A stretch of 64,000 nucleotides of DNA from Pseudidiomarina sp. CB1 (GTDB lineage Bacteria > Pseudomonadota > Gammaproteobacteria > Enterobacterales > Alteromonadaceae). Positions 8,285 to 15,316 of the stretch are shown piece after piece. Position 1 is the stretch's first letter. Each line of letters begins with the position of its first letter. The stretch is from the NCBI RefSeq assembly GCF_024752025.1, contig NZ_JANTPU010000001.1:806001-870000 (forward strand), given 5' to 3'. Under the pieces are notes generated by a model, which saw only the letters and a program-made list of their open reading frames with translations, was not told the DNA's origin and searched no databases. The position numbers were made by a program, and so were the translations under genes.

Positions 8285-8872
8285 TCATCTTCCAGGTTCC
8301 CAGACAACCTTGCCAGGCCCGTTCGAACCCGGAAATTGCCACCCCATATGTGTCACTGTATCCACCACAGCACTTATAAGCTCGGACACATGGCACTGGA
8401 GTTGTTTTAGGTACGCAACATCAACTGGTGTTTCAAAGCGCTCTTGCTGCCGGTTCACAAAGAATGGAACCGATGCGCCTTCAGAATTTGGCGAACGCCA
8501 CGACCCGTGACAGATGATATTACGAACCTTTGAAGCTTCTTTTAGTTGATCAAGAAGTTCATCAAGATTTTCGATTGTGGCCTCAGGGTGCTCACGAACG
8601 GCTTTGCCGTATGATTCAGTTAAATTCCAGAGCTGATCGGACAATGCTAGTTGTAACTTAGGCAGCCATTCATCTAATGCCTTATGAATTTCTTCATCGC
8701 TATATGGCTTCGTTGCTGTAAACGCGAAGATTGCTTTTGCCAAGGTTTCCTCTAGAAACCCGAAAGTTGCCACTGCTCTGCCTAAAGCCTCCCAAAATTC
8801 GGGGGCGTGCCGACTTGTGGGAAAGAGCGGTGGCAATTTTTCGAAATTTACTACATGGCTATTTTTCCTGGA
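8285..8872 (-). CDS. Cassette protein with HEPN-type RNxxxH motif
   Basis: A 195-aa predicted soluble helical protein. I start at ATG 8872, which has AAGGTG seven bases upstream. A longer frame opens at 8914 inside the previous gene. Residues 118-123 read RNIICH, which fits the RNxxxH signature of HEPN ribonucleases, in the context EASKVRNIICHGSWR. An N-terminal helix EFWEALGRAVATFGFLEETL is also prominent. To my knowledge, proteins of this type recur as unannotated integron cassettes. HEPN function is inferred from the motif and helical context only. An attC-like site follows seven bases after the stop. Confidence 0.7.
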   Translation of the reverse strand, partial: SRKNSHVVNFEKLPPLFPTSRHAPEFWEALGRAVATFGFLEETLAKAIFAFTATKPYSDEEIHKALDEWLPKLQLALSDQLWNLTESYGKAVREHPEATIENLDELLDQLKEASKVRNIICHGSWRSPNSEGASVPFFVNRQQERFETPVDVAYLKQLQCHVSELISAVVDTVTHMGWQFPGSNGPGKVVWEPGR

Positions 8873-8874
8873 CA

Positions 8875-8897
8875 TTAGCAGCACCTTGTTATGGCCT
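8875..8897 (-). repeat. Possible truncated attC remnant
   Basis: On the minus strand, the PycTM-like stop TAG is followed at once by GCCATAACAAGGTGCTGC. CATAACAAGG is a typical R'' plus L'' start of an attC site (R''-like CCATAAC, 6 of 7 against RYYYAAC). No matching L'/R' half follows before the next start codon. The site may be a remnant left when two cassettes fused. It also supplies the AAGGTG ribosome-binding site of the downstream gene. Confidence 0.4.
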
Positions 8898-9417
8898 ACT
8901 CTCTCAACATCCATAAAAATGCCGCTCCAAATGGTGTAATCAAAGAAGATATAAACAACCAGACTGCACTAGTAAACAAGCCATATTTTAGAGAAGCTAT
9001 TCTTGAATTAATAACTATTTGATCCGCCAGCTTTTCAACAACCTTGTCCTGGCTTTTGTCAGTCATCCCCAAAAGTTTCAGGTAGCTATAGCCATCATAT
9101 TTACATACATCGCCAAAGTAGAATGGGTTGTCACGGCTATTTTTCTCTTCGGCTTTTAGCCAGAAGGGTTTCTTTAGTCTGGGTATAAATGAGCAGAGGG
9201 AAATCACCAACGATAGCAATGATAAGACAAAGAAAGCTAAAATATAAACTGACAAATAGCCGGGCAATTCCTCCATACTAACGACTACCCTATTTACTCC
9301 AAACATAACTGTACAAACAACAGCAACAATCGCGCCATTTTTTGCTTCTGCAAATTTTAGCCAGTCATTAGTCTTTGAAAGTGTTTTATCAAGCAGATCA
9401 ATATCATCTTTATTCAT
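8896..9417 (-). CDS. PycTM-like Pycsar membrane effector
   Basis: A 173-aa membrane protein. The N-terminal TNDWLKFAEAKNGAIVAVV resembles the conserved start of Pycsar TM effectors (PF18967-type), where a W-I/L-x-F-A-D/E-x-K motif leads into the first helix. Hydrophobic segments are seen near residues 28-47, 56-78 and 148-170, with a soluble stretch between the second and third. The start overlaps the cyclase stop by 4 bp (ATGA), the usual cyclase-effector arrangement. In known systems a cyclic pyrimidine nucleotide made on infection triggers the effector to damage the inner membrane. Confidence 0.75.
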   Translation of the reverse strand: MNKDDIDLLDKTLSKTNDWLKFAEAKNGAIVAVVCTVMFGVNRVVVSMEELPGYLSVYILAFFVLSLLSLVISLCSFIPRLKKPFWLKAEEKNSRDNPFYFGDVCKYDGYSYLKLLGMTDKSQDKVVEKLADQIVINSRIASLKYGLFTSAVWLFISSLITPFGAAFLWMLRE

Positions 9418-10364
9418 ATGTCTTTAACCGCCGTAAATATTACGTCCCCGCCATAGATTTCACCGTTATAGTCTCTCACTTCCAGATCCTCCAGTGACCA
9501 CCAATTATTGGTGATAGAGTCAGCATTTGGCCTTGCCCTTTTTAGCCCCTCAAATACGGACTTGGTCATTAGGATTGGACTGTTGCTGTAAGTATATGGC
9601 CCCAAATCTTTAAGAAAGAAGGATTTAAAGTACTCTTCTTTATGGCGCAGACTCCTAGAATAAGTCACCTCTAAAGAGCCTAAAAACTGTTCAAACGTAA
9701 CATCAGTCCATGACCATACGTCAGTTAGTGGGTAATGTACTCCTTGGCATACTCGACTTTTAGAGTATGAACCATTTTTATTTGCCAAATCGGTCAACCT
9801 TGAAGCGGTATTAGCTGGCTTGCCCAACCAAACTAGACTTCGATAAAATTCTCTCTCGTCACCTTGCCTTATCGCGCCTGACTTAGTTATTAGCATCTTA
9901 CCGTAATCTATTCCAATGCCTGCACTAAATTCAAACGATGAGATTCTTTGGTTTAAAATATGCTTACAAACACTATTCATTAGTATTGCTGTATCAACAG
10001 CATTCGTGAAGCAGTTTTCTTTATCGAAGACGATCATGACACGATCGCCTATTATGTTTCTCACATGTCCGCCATAATATCGCCCACAAGCAATCATACT
10101 TCTAACAAAACTTGAGTACATCTTGGCTAATGTTTTTGGCTGCCTTTCAGCACTTATTTTCGCTGAATTTCGAATGTCTACATACAAAACACAACTTTCC
10201 AGCCGTTTACATTTTTTCTTTTTCGTATCAAGGTTATCGTATGTAATGTTCGCATCTGAAAATGAAGGCACAAAATCGGTTTCAATGATTTCTATCTCAA
10301 AGTCAGATGAATTTACAGCCTTAACCTCTTCATCCAATTCCTCTAAAAAATCGTCAAGTGCCAA
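9414..10364 (-). CDS. Class III nucleotidyl cyclase, PycC-like
   Basis: A 316-aa cytoplasmic protein starting at TTG 10364, with AAGGAG at ideal spacing. The class III cyclase domain spans roughly residues 55-215. Metal-binding Asp63 lies in LYVDIRNSAK and Asp107 in IGDRVMIVFD, and the transition-state pair Asn185/Arg189 lies in GKPANTASRL. There is no HAMP, GAF or membrane domain. A stand-alone cyclase next to a TM effector matches Pycsar (PycC makes cCMP or cUMP). Which nucleotide is made cannot be read here. It is coupled to the effector gene and bounded upstream by an attC-like site. Confidence 0.8.
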   Translation of the reverse strand: MALDDFLEELDEEVKAVNSSDFEIEIIETDFVPSFSDANITYDNLDTKKKKCKRLESCVLYVDIRNSAKISAERQPKTLAKMYSSFVRSMIACGRYYGGHVRNIIGDRVMIVFDKENCFTNAVDTAILMNSVCKHILNQRISSFEFSAGIGIDYGKMLITKSGAIRQGDEREFYRSLVWLGKPANTASRLTDLANKNGSYSKSRVCQGVHYPLTDVWSWTDVTFEQFLGSLEVTYSRSLRHKEEYFKSFFLKDLGPYTYSNSPILMTKSVFEGLKRARPNADSITNNWWSLEDLEVRDYNGEIYGGDVIFTAVKDI

Positions 10365-10383
10365 AATGACTCCTTACTTCTTC

Positions 10384-10456
10384 GCTATTACACTCGCATT
10401 TGCGGCTGGTTTGGAGCGCAGCGGAAAACCAGTCCGACAACATGCGCTTGTTAGGT
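10384..10456 (-). repeat. Integron attC-like recombination site
   Basis: On the minus strand, R'' ACCTAAC (plus GTTAGGT at 10450-10456) perfectly fits RYYYAAC and follows the previous gene's stop by four bases. It is followed by AAGCGCATGTTG, an inner stem ACTGGTTT/AAACCAGC around a TCCGCTGCGCTCC loop, then GCAAATGCGAGTG, which mirrors the L'' arm. The R' end is poor (GTAATAG against GTTRRRY), so the site may be decayed. It separates the TIR and membrane-protein pair from the cyclase and effector pair. Confidence 0.7.
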
Positions 10457-10460
10457 GAAC

Positions 10461-10904
10461 TCAACCCAACGCTATCCATTTTGTCACTCCAATTAAGACA
10501 CCTAGGGAAATGTAGAAGCCCCACACTGAAAAAGATTTGACAGCGTCAAGCTGTAGTTTTGACATATTTCCAACGGGCATGACTGAGTAAAGGTCTATTT
10601 CGGTAAGGCTTCCAGTTCGGAGCTTGGAAACAAACTGGTTGTAAGAGTTGCGAAACCCTTTTTCTAGCGCCAAGTAATATGCATCAAGAGCCAAGAATAC
10701 CACCGTCGGTAGAAGCGCAATCCACGCATAATCTGGCTTTCCTTTGTCTGCGATTATGACAAGAACAGCAGCAACCAATGTGACACACCAAGCTTTGCAA
10801 TTTGTGCTATTTGAGGACATGCGCTCTATGACATTTTGAATAATTCCGAGATGCGTCTGAATAGAGGCGGCTTCGGGATCAATTTGAATTGGTTCTTCAC
10901 TCAT
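10461..10904 (-). CDS. Small membrane protein paired with TIR gene
   Basis: A 147-aa protein with three hydrophobic segments: about residues 38-53, 58-78 and 122-145. The N-terminal cytoplasmic helix ends in a motif of the form IIQNVIERMSSNS before the first membrane segment. I recall related small membrane proteins beside TIR-like genes, but I cannot name the family. It starts two bases after the TIR stop with no clear ribosome-binding site, so translation is probably coupled. It has no recognisable nucleotide-binding or Macro domain. Its position suggests a membrane effector, which is inference. Confidence 0.65.
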   Translation of the reverse strand: MSEEPIQIDPEAASIQTHLGIIQNVIERMSSNSTNCKAWCVTLVAAVLVIIADKGKPDYAWIALLPTVVFLALDAYYLALEKGFRNSYNQFVSKLRTGSLTEIDLYSVMPVGNMSKLQLDAVKSFSVWGFYISLGVLIGVTKWIALG

Positions 10905-10906
10905 GT

Positions 10907-11587
10907 TCAGTTCTGCTTGTTCTTAATAGCATGATCAATCCAGCTAGAAATATTTAAAGCAATATCCCGATAGGCTTGAGATGGATCTGGGTCGTAGCAG
11001 GGGACAACGGTAGACAACTTGCGCCCATCGTTAAAAGTAAATTCATCAAAAGGATTGACTCCTTTTCGACATGTTCCGGTTCTTGCACACTTAATGTTGT
11101 GTATGTGAATTCCTATAATGGCTTTACCCTGATTCCAAGCCCGCTCTATCTCGTATTTTACCCAAGGGCGTGACGCTGTCTCTGAGCCGATAAGAACAAC
11201 CACGCACCGTTTATACTTCATGTTCTCGTCAATCCATTTTTGGACTGCGGTCTTGCCACTTTTCTTAATACTTTCCCACTCATTGGCATTTACTGCAGAG
11301 TTACCTTCTATTGCTCCAATATTCCGTATCTGCTGAACTCGCATCACGTCATTAGCAAAGTGAAAACTATAAAAAACTGGAATTTTTGCCATTTTTTTCT
11401 CCTTTTCATCTGAAGCCAACACTCCACCGACTAGGCCACCTACAACAAGCCCTCCGAGCCCTGGTGCCAGTATATTTCCAACAAATGCACCGACCGCTGG
11501 AAAAGCTAAATATCGAGCCTTAACCTCTGTGCTTCGTTTTCTTGGTTGTTTGAGCAGGACTTTTAATTCTCGTTGTTTCTTGGCCAT
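10907..11587 (-). CDS. Membrane-anchored TIR-like (DUF1863/ThsB-type) protein
   Basis: A 226-aa protein. Residues 1-27 are basic, and residues 28-58 form a Gly-rich hydrophobic segment (GGLVVGGLVGGVLA) that looks like a membrane anchor or glycine zipper. Residues 68-226 form a TIR domain of the MTH538/DUF1863 type: IPVFYSFHFAND, then VVVLIGSETASRPWVKYEIE with candidate catalytic Glu146, then AIIGIHIHNI. This subclass includes Thoeris ThsB, which makes ADP-ribose-type signals from NAD. No effector of the ThsA type is adjacent. The ribosome-binding site AGGTGAG lies within an attC-like R' end. Confidence 0.75.
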   Translation of the reverse strand: MAKKQRELKVLLKQPRKRSTEVKARYLAFPAVGAFVGNILAPGLGGLVVGGLVGGVLASDEKEKKMAKIPVFYSFHFANDVMRVQQIRNIGAIEGNSAVNANEWESIKKSGKTAVQKWIDENMKYKRCVVVLIGSETASRPWVKYEIERAWNQGKAIIGIHIHNIKCARTGTCRKGVNPFDEFTFNDGRKLSTVVPCYDPDPSQAYRDIALNISSWIDHAIKNKQN

Positions 11588-11592
11588 TGCTC

Positions 11593-11777
11593 ACCTAACA
11601 TTTGTATATTGTGCGTGCGCATTTAGAAACTCGTCCAATTGATAGTTTTCGGTTGTTAACTTACTGATCAAGCAGGCATTCCTGATTTTAAAGGTACCGA
11701 GTTAGCAAAGGCAATTTGAGCATGCTCAGTTACACTCTACCGAGCGCACAATATCCAACCTTCATTTTTTGTTATGT
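11593..11777 (-). repeat. Large inverted repeat at array edge, possible degenerate attC
   Basis: The 11588-11949 gap holds no convincing gene. TTGTATATTGTGC (11602-11614) is inverted at GCACAATATCCAA (11746-11758), matching at 12 of 13 positions. On the minus strand the right outer edge reads ACATAAC and the left outer edge GTTAGGT, which fits attC R' (GTTRRRY). This could be an over-long attC bounding the array, or a small MITE-like element. At 185 bp it is longer than usual attC sites. The rest, up to 11920, shows nothing recognisable. Confidence 0.4.
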
Positions 11778-11919
11778 CATTGACAGTAAACGACTTAAAT
11801 ACACAACACAACAACAAAGCGTGCAATATTGACGACGTGAATGTGCCTTCCACCGCTAGCGACACCCACACTTACGAATAACGGGGCGGCGAGTCACTCG
11901 TTGGAGTTGACTGAAAGTC

Positions 11920-11949
11920 TAAAGGTCTGCTGTTCGCTCAAAGCAGACC
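11920..11949 (-). terminator. Rho-independent-like terminator of AraC gene
   Basis: GGTCTGCT (11924-11931) and AGCAGACC (11942-11949) form a perfect 8-bp stem with a 10-nt loop. It begins directly after the stop codon of the minus-strand AraC gene. On the minus strand the stem is followed by TTTAGACTTT, a modest T-tract. Confidence 0.6.
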
Positions 11950-12753
11950 TCATGCCTTAAGGCTTCCAAGCTCATACCCTCTCGGTGTCACCCCAACCAC
12001 GTCCTTAAAATCTCGAATCAAATGCGATTGGTCGGTGTACTCAAGTTGAGCAACGATATCGAGAATGTCGGCATGACCGCTGTCAAGCTGCTCGAGCGCT
12101 TGATGCAGGCGGTATTTACGGATAAGCCATTTGGGGCTGAGGCCAACATAAGTTCTAAAGTAACGTTGCAGCATGCGCGGCGAATGTCCTGAGTGTTCAG
12201 CAAGCTCGGTGACTTTGCATAGCGAGCTGTCTTCTTTCATTAGGCGAACCAGATGACGCACCACACTTTGAGCTTCTGATACCGGCGTTGCAAAAGGTTT
12301 GAGGCTGGCTTGCAGTGTTTGGCAAATGGCGCTGTCATCGTTAACGTTCAACAACTTCGAAAGCTCAGCCACCACATCAGCGTCGAACACTTTGCTGGCG
12401 TCGATTACTTTGTCGACATAACTGGCAAGCGGTAAATCCAACAGCTCATCTAAAGCACCTATCTCGAATTTAACGCCAATAATCTTGCCCTCGCCTTTCA
12501 TCTCATAAGCATAAACTTTGCTAACAGGGCTAATAATTCGCGCGCCCTCATCATTAATGACCAAATGAAAATTCGGGTCGGGCAGGTTTTGCTGCGTATG
12601 GGTCTTGCTCTCTGCCAAATTCCAGTCGACCAACCAGAATTGCTCGATCATGTCAGCGAGGCAAGCATCAGGAAAGTAACGCCGCAGGCGGTAATGTTGC
12701 TGGCTTTGTTGCTGATGCAGCACGCCGGTAATCTTTGATGTGTTGTTCTGCAA
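11950..12753 (-). CDS. AraC-family transcriptional regulator
   Basis: About 267 aa. The C-terminal third (roughly the last 100 residues) is a double HTH of the AraC type, with the recognisable SGHSPRMLQRYFRTYVGLSPKWLIR and a final YTDQSHLIRDFKDVVGVTPRGY. The N-terminal domain (HYRLRRYFPD, LPDPNFHLVIND) resembles the DUF6597 sensor found in many AraC proteins. The frame is open to an ATG at 12846, but that would leave 11 bp before the divergent gene. TTG 12753, with AGGGAG upstream, is my preferred start. It probably controls the divergent DUF3224 gene. Confidence 0.85.
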   Translation of the reverse strand: MQNNTSKITGVLHQQQSQQHYRLRRYFPDACLADMIEQFWLVDWNLAESKTHTQQNLPDPNFHLVINDEGARIISPVSKVYAYEMKGEGKIIGVKFEIGALDELLDLPLASYVDKVIDASKVFDADVVAELSKLLNVNDDSAICQTLQASLKPFATPVSEAQSVVRHLVRLMKEDSSLCKVTELAEHSGHSPRMLQRYFRTYVGLSPKWLIRKYRLHQALEQLDSGHADILDIVAQLEYTDQSHLIRDFKDVVGVTPRGYELGSLKA

Positions 12754-12857
12754 GCGCAGCTCCCTAGCGCAAACCGATGTCGTATTTTTACAATACCAGA
12801 TCGTCAGCGCTGTGCTAGTGTTGCAACACAACGAACCTATAACCAAGAAGATAGAAG

Positions 12858-13235
12858 ATGGAACTCAGCGGAACTTTTCAAATCACTGACTGGCAAGAAA
12901 ACGTCGATAAAAAATTAAGCGATGGTGCTAAATTAAGCACCGCCGTTGTCCAACAAAGCTACACTGGTGACTTCACTGGTAGCAGTGAAGTGCGTTATCA
13001 GCTCTGCTATGACGCTCATGGCGATGCTATCTTTGTCGGATTTGAAACCCTTACACTTAACGCCGACCACGCGCCAGCGATCCTTGTTTTGCAGCATAGT
13101 GGCGCATTCAAGAACGGGGTTGCCTCAAGTCAGTTTATAGTCGTTGCCAGCAGCGCCGACGCCTCCTTGCTCGGCAGAAGCGGCAGCTTTAAGTCAACGG
13201 AAGGCGGCAAAGCCGACTACGAAATCACTACCTAG
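12858..13235 (+). CDS. DUF3224 family protein
   Basis: A 125-aa cytoplasmic protein with a predicted small beta-barrel of the DUF3224 family. Its hallmarks are the start with GTFQITDWQE, the central SSEVRYQLCYDAHGDA, and the end SFKSTEGGKADYEI. The family function is not established. It is divergent from the AraC-family regulator, a layout that usually means regulator and target share a control region. The C-terminus lies six bases from the convergent LysR gene. Confidence 0.85.
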   Translation: MELSGTFQITDWQENVDKKLSDGAKLSTAVVQQSYTGDFTGSSEVRYQLCYDAHGDAIFVGFETLTLNADHAPAILVLQHSGAFKNGVASSQFIVVASSADASLLGRSGSFKSTEGGKADYEITT

Positions 13236-13241
13236 GCACAG

Positions 13242-14150
13242 CTAAAGCGCCCATTCCTCGCGCTTAGCGACAAAAAAATCGAGAAAGGCTCGCACCTTGG
13301 CCTGCACTGGGCGTGACGGGTGGTAGTATGCGTAGACCTCTGCCTCTTCCCACCAATGTTCTTGAAGAACTGCGCACAGCTTACCTTGCTTGATTAAGTC
13401 TTGGATAGCTGTGGTATTTGCGGGTGCGTTAATCAGTCCAAGCCCTGCCACTGCGAGCTCAACGTGCCCTGCCACGGTTTTAATTTGGCACTCTGGCGTC
13501 ACGTAGTGTGCCTGGCCGTCGTCACCTTTGGCGACCAGAACATTCTTCGGTTGGTTGTGCAAATAACCTATGACCTTATGGCGCTCAAGAGCTTCAAGCG
13601 TTTTGGGTGTGCCCATTGCAGCCAAATACTCCGGCGAGGCAAAGATGCCATAGGGCGATGACCAAAGTGTTTTGCGTTTCAGGCCAGGATAGCGTTGGCC
13701 AAGATAAGGCCCGACAGCCCAAAAGACGTCAAAATCATCATCAATAACGTCAATAACCGACTCTTTGACGTCAATCGAGATGCACAAACCGGGATAACGC
13801 TCAGTAAACTCTGCAAGCCACGGCACGAGAGTTTCAGTGACGACCTCATTGGACTGACAAACCACGCGCAGTTCGCCGGTAACCGTAGTTTCGTTCGTTT
13901 CGCCCCACTGCAAAAGGTCTTGGTAATGCTCCAAGAAGGCCTCGGATTTCTTCTTAAACTTCACGCCAAATTCGGTGAGCACGAGTTGTCGCCGCGTGCG
14001 AATAAACAACGCTTGGTTGAGCTTTGTTTCGAGACGCTGAATTTGTTTGCTGATCGCCATCACCGTTTTCGACTCAGCTTCAGCAACGCGCGACATATTG
14101 CCGGTCTCAGCGACTTTACAAAATACCCTTAGATCTCGGGGATGAATCAC
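13242..14150 (-). CDS. LysR-family transcriptional regulator
   Basis: A 302-aa LysR-type protein. The N-terminal winged HTH is visible as LRVFCKVAETGNMSRVAEAESKTVMAISKQIQRLETKLNQ in consecutive segments. The substrate-binding domain begins near residue 90 (TGELRVVCQSNEVV). The co-inducer is unknown. It is divergent from the CPBP protease gene across 103 bp of AT-rich DNA, which probably contains their shared control region. The LysR T-N11-A box could not be assigned with confidence there. Confidence 0.92.
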   Translation of the reverse strand: MIHPRDLRVFCKVAETGNMSRVAEAESKTVMAISKQIQRLETKLNQALFIRTRRQLVLTEFGVKFKKKSEAFLEHYQDLLQWGETNETTVTGELRVVCQSNEVVTETLVPWLAEFTERYPGLCISIDVKESVIDVIDDDFDVFWAVGPYLGQRYPGLKRKTLWSSPYGIFASPEYLAAMGTPKTLEALERHKVIGYLHNQPKNVLVAKGDDGQAHYVTPECQIKTVAGHVELAVAGLGLINAPANTTAIQDLIKQGKLCAVLQEHWWEEAEVYAYYHPSRPVQAKVRAFLDFFVAKREEWAL

Positions 14151-14253
14151 TTATAAACCTTTTATTTAATTTTTCTATACTATTAATACATTTATTTACA
14201 CATCTCAAGTCATTAATCTCTCTGTATTCAAAAATACATGAGACGAAAATCCA

Positions 14254-14964
14254 ATGACGATTCAACCTAACGAATGGCTCATGCTGTTTATCATTGTTTT
14301 AATGCCAGTTTATAGCTTGTGGGAAGCCGATAAAGTCAAAATAGCCATTCTTGCGGGTCGGAAAACCAAGATCCGCGCTTATCAAGAAGCCATGCTTTTC
14401 ATGTGGGCCCCAACCCTAATGTTGCTCGCTCTCATGGCCTATGGCGCATTTGCACCAAGCGATTTTGGCTTGCTGTGGTTGGGCAACCTTGCTAACTGGA
14501 TAGGTACGGTATTCGTTGTCGCTATTGCGGGTTATTTTGCCTACTCCGCTTATACGCTTGTGCACAATGCTGCCGCGCGCAAAAAATTTCGTGAGGCCTC
14601 GCCAAATCATGACTGGATGATGCCGGCCAACAAACGCGAACTACGCTGGTTCACTCTAGGTTTATCGGTGTCCGCTGGCGTTTGCGAAGAGCTTCTATTC
14701 CGAGGCTTTATCATCGGTGCCTTAGGCGACAATCTAGGTGTTATTGTTAGCTTAATTCTGAGCAGTCTTTTATTTGGTCTGTGCCTCGTTTATCAGGGTT
14801 GGATGAACGTCCTGCGCACCGGCATCATCGGCTTGGTCCTCGGTGTCATTTTCATTCTCACAGAATCGCTATGGGTGGCCATTGCCCTGCACGCACTCGT
14901 AGACATCTACGGTGGGATTGTCGGTCATGTTCTCCAAAAGCCTGAAGAACAGATGGTGGAATAA
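14254..14964 (+). CDS. CPBP-family intramembrane metalloprotease
   Basis: A 236-aa polytopic membrane protein with about seven hydrophobic segments. The CPBP/Abi motifs are intact: motif 1 EELLFRG near residue 146 (the EExxxR type) and motif 4 in the last helices, LHALVDIYGG. Family members include CAAX-type prenyl proteases, but bacterial ones have varied substrates, some linked to bacteriocin immunity. It is divergent from a LysR regulator. The toxin-antitoxin pair follows by 43 bp. Confidence 0.87.
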   Translation: MTIQPNEWLMLFIIVLMPVYSLWEADKVKIAILAGRKTKIRAYQEAMLFMWAPTLMLLALMAYGAFAPSDFGLLWLGNLANWIGTVFVVAIAGYFAYSAYTLVHNAAARKKFREASPNHDWMMPANKRELRWFTLGLSVSAGVCEELLFRGFIIGALGDNLGVIVSLILSSLLFGLCLVYQGWMNVLRTGIIGLVLGVIFILTESLWVAIALHALVDIYGGIVGHVLQKPEEQMVE

Positions 14965-14973
14965 AACATAAAC

Positions 14974-15001
14974 TTGCAAACTGTATCTTTTGGGATACAC
15001 T
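14974..15001 (+). promoter_or_regulatory. HigBA-like promoter with overlapping palindromic operator
   Basis: A -35 TTGCAA (14974-14979) and a -10 TACACT (14996-15001) are separated by 16 bp. TGTATC (14982-14987) and GATACA (14994-14999) form an inverted repeat that covers the spacer and the -10, as expected for autorepression by the antitoxin. The start codon at 15008 lies near the predicted transcription start, so the mRNA may be leaderless. Confidence 0.55.
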
Positions 15002-15007
15002 TGAAGC

Positions 15008-15316
15008 ATGAAAAGGATTCAGACGACCATCCAGTTCACGCAGTGGCTGGATCGCTTAAAGGACTTAAGTGGGAGGGCTCGGGTGCAAACCCGAATTCAG
15101 CGTCTAGCTATGGGCAATCCCGGCACACATAGAAATTTGAAACACGGCGTGTCTGAGTTAAAGGTTAACGTTGGTCCAGGTTATAGGGTCTATTACACGG
15201 AGCGCGATAACCTTCTGATTGTCCTGCTTTGCGGCGGCGATAAAACCAGCCAACAAGATGATATCAAGCGAGCCTACAATTTAGTAAAAGGCTTGGAGTC
15301 TTCAAATGACAACTAA
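15008..15316 (+). CDS. RelE/HigB-like toxin (addiction-module killer protein)
   Basis: A 102-aa toxin of the RelE/ParE superfamily, in the group annotated as putative addiction module killer protein. The hallmarks are FTQWLDRLKDLSGRARVQTRI, the GVSELKVNVGPGYRVYYTE strand pair, and LLCGGDKTSQQDDI at the end. These toxins usually cleave mRNA on the ribosome. The catalytic basic/aromatic residues RVYY and K are present. It overlaps the antitoxin by 11 bp, toxin first as in higBA modules. Confidence 0.9.
   Translation: MKRIQTTIQFTQWLDRLKDLSGRARVQTRIQRLAMGNPGTHRNLKHGVSELKVNVGPGYRVYYTERDNLLIVLLCGGDKTSQQDDIKRAYNLVKGLESSNDN

Noticed and set aside
11774-11881. 35-codon plus-strand ORF in the 11.6-11.9 kb gap
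   Set aside because: It has no ribosome-binding site, no hydrophobic or domain pattern, and overlaps the inverted-repeat element.
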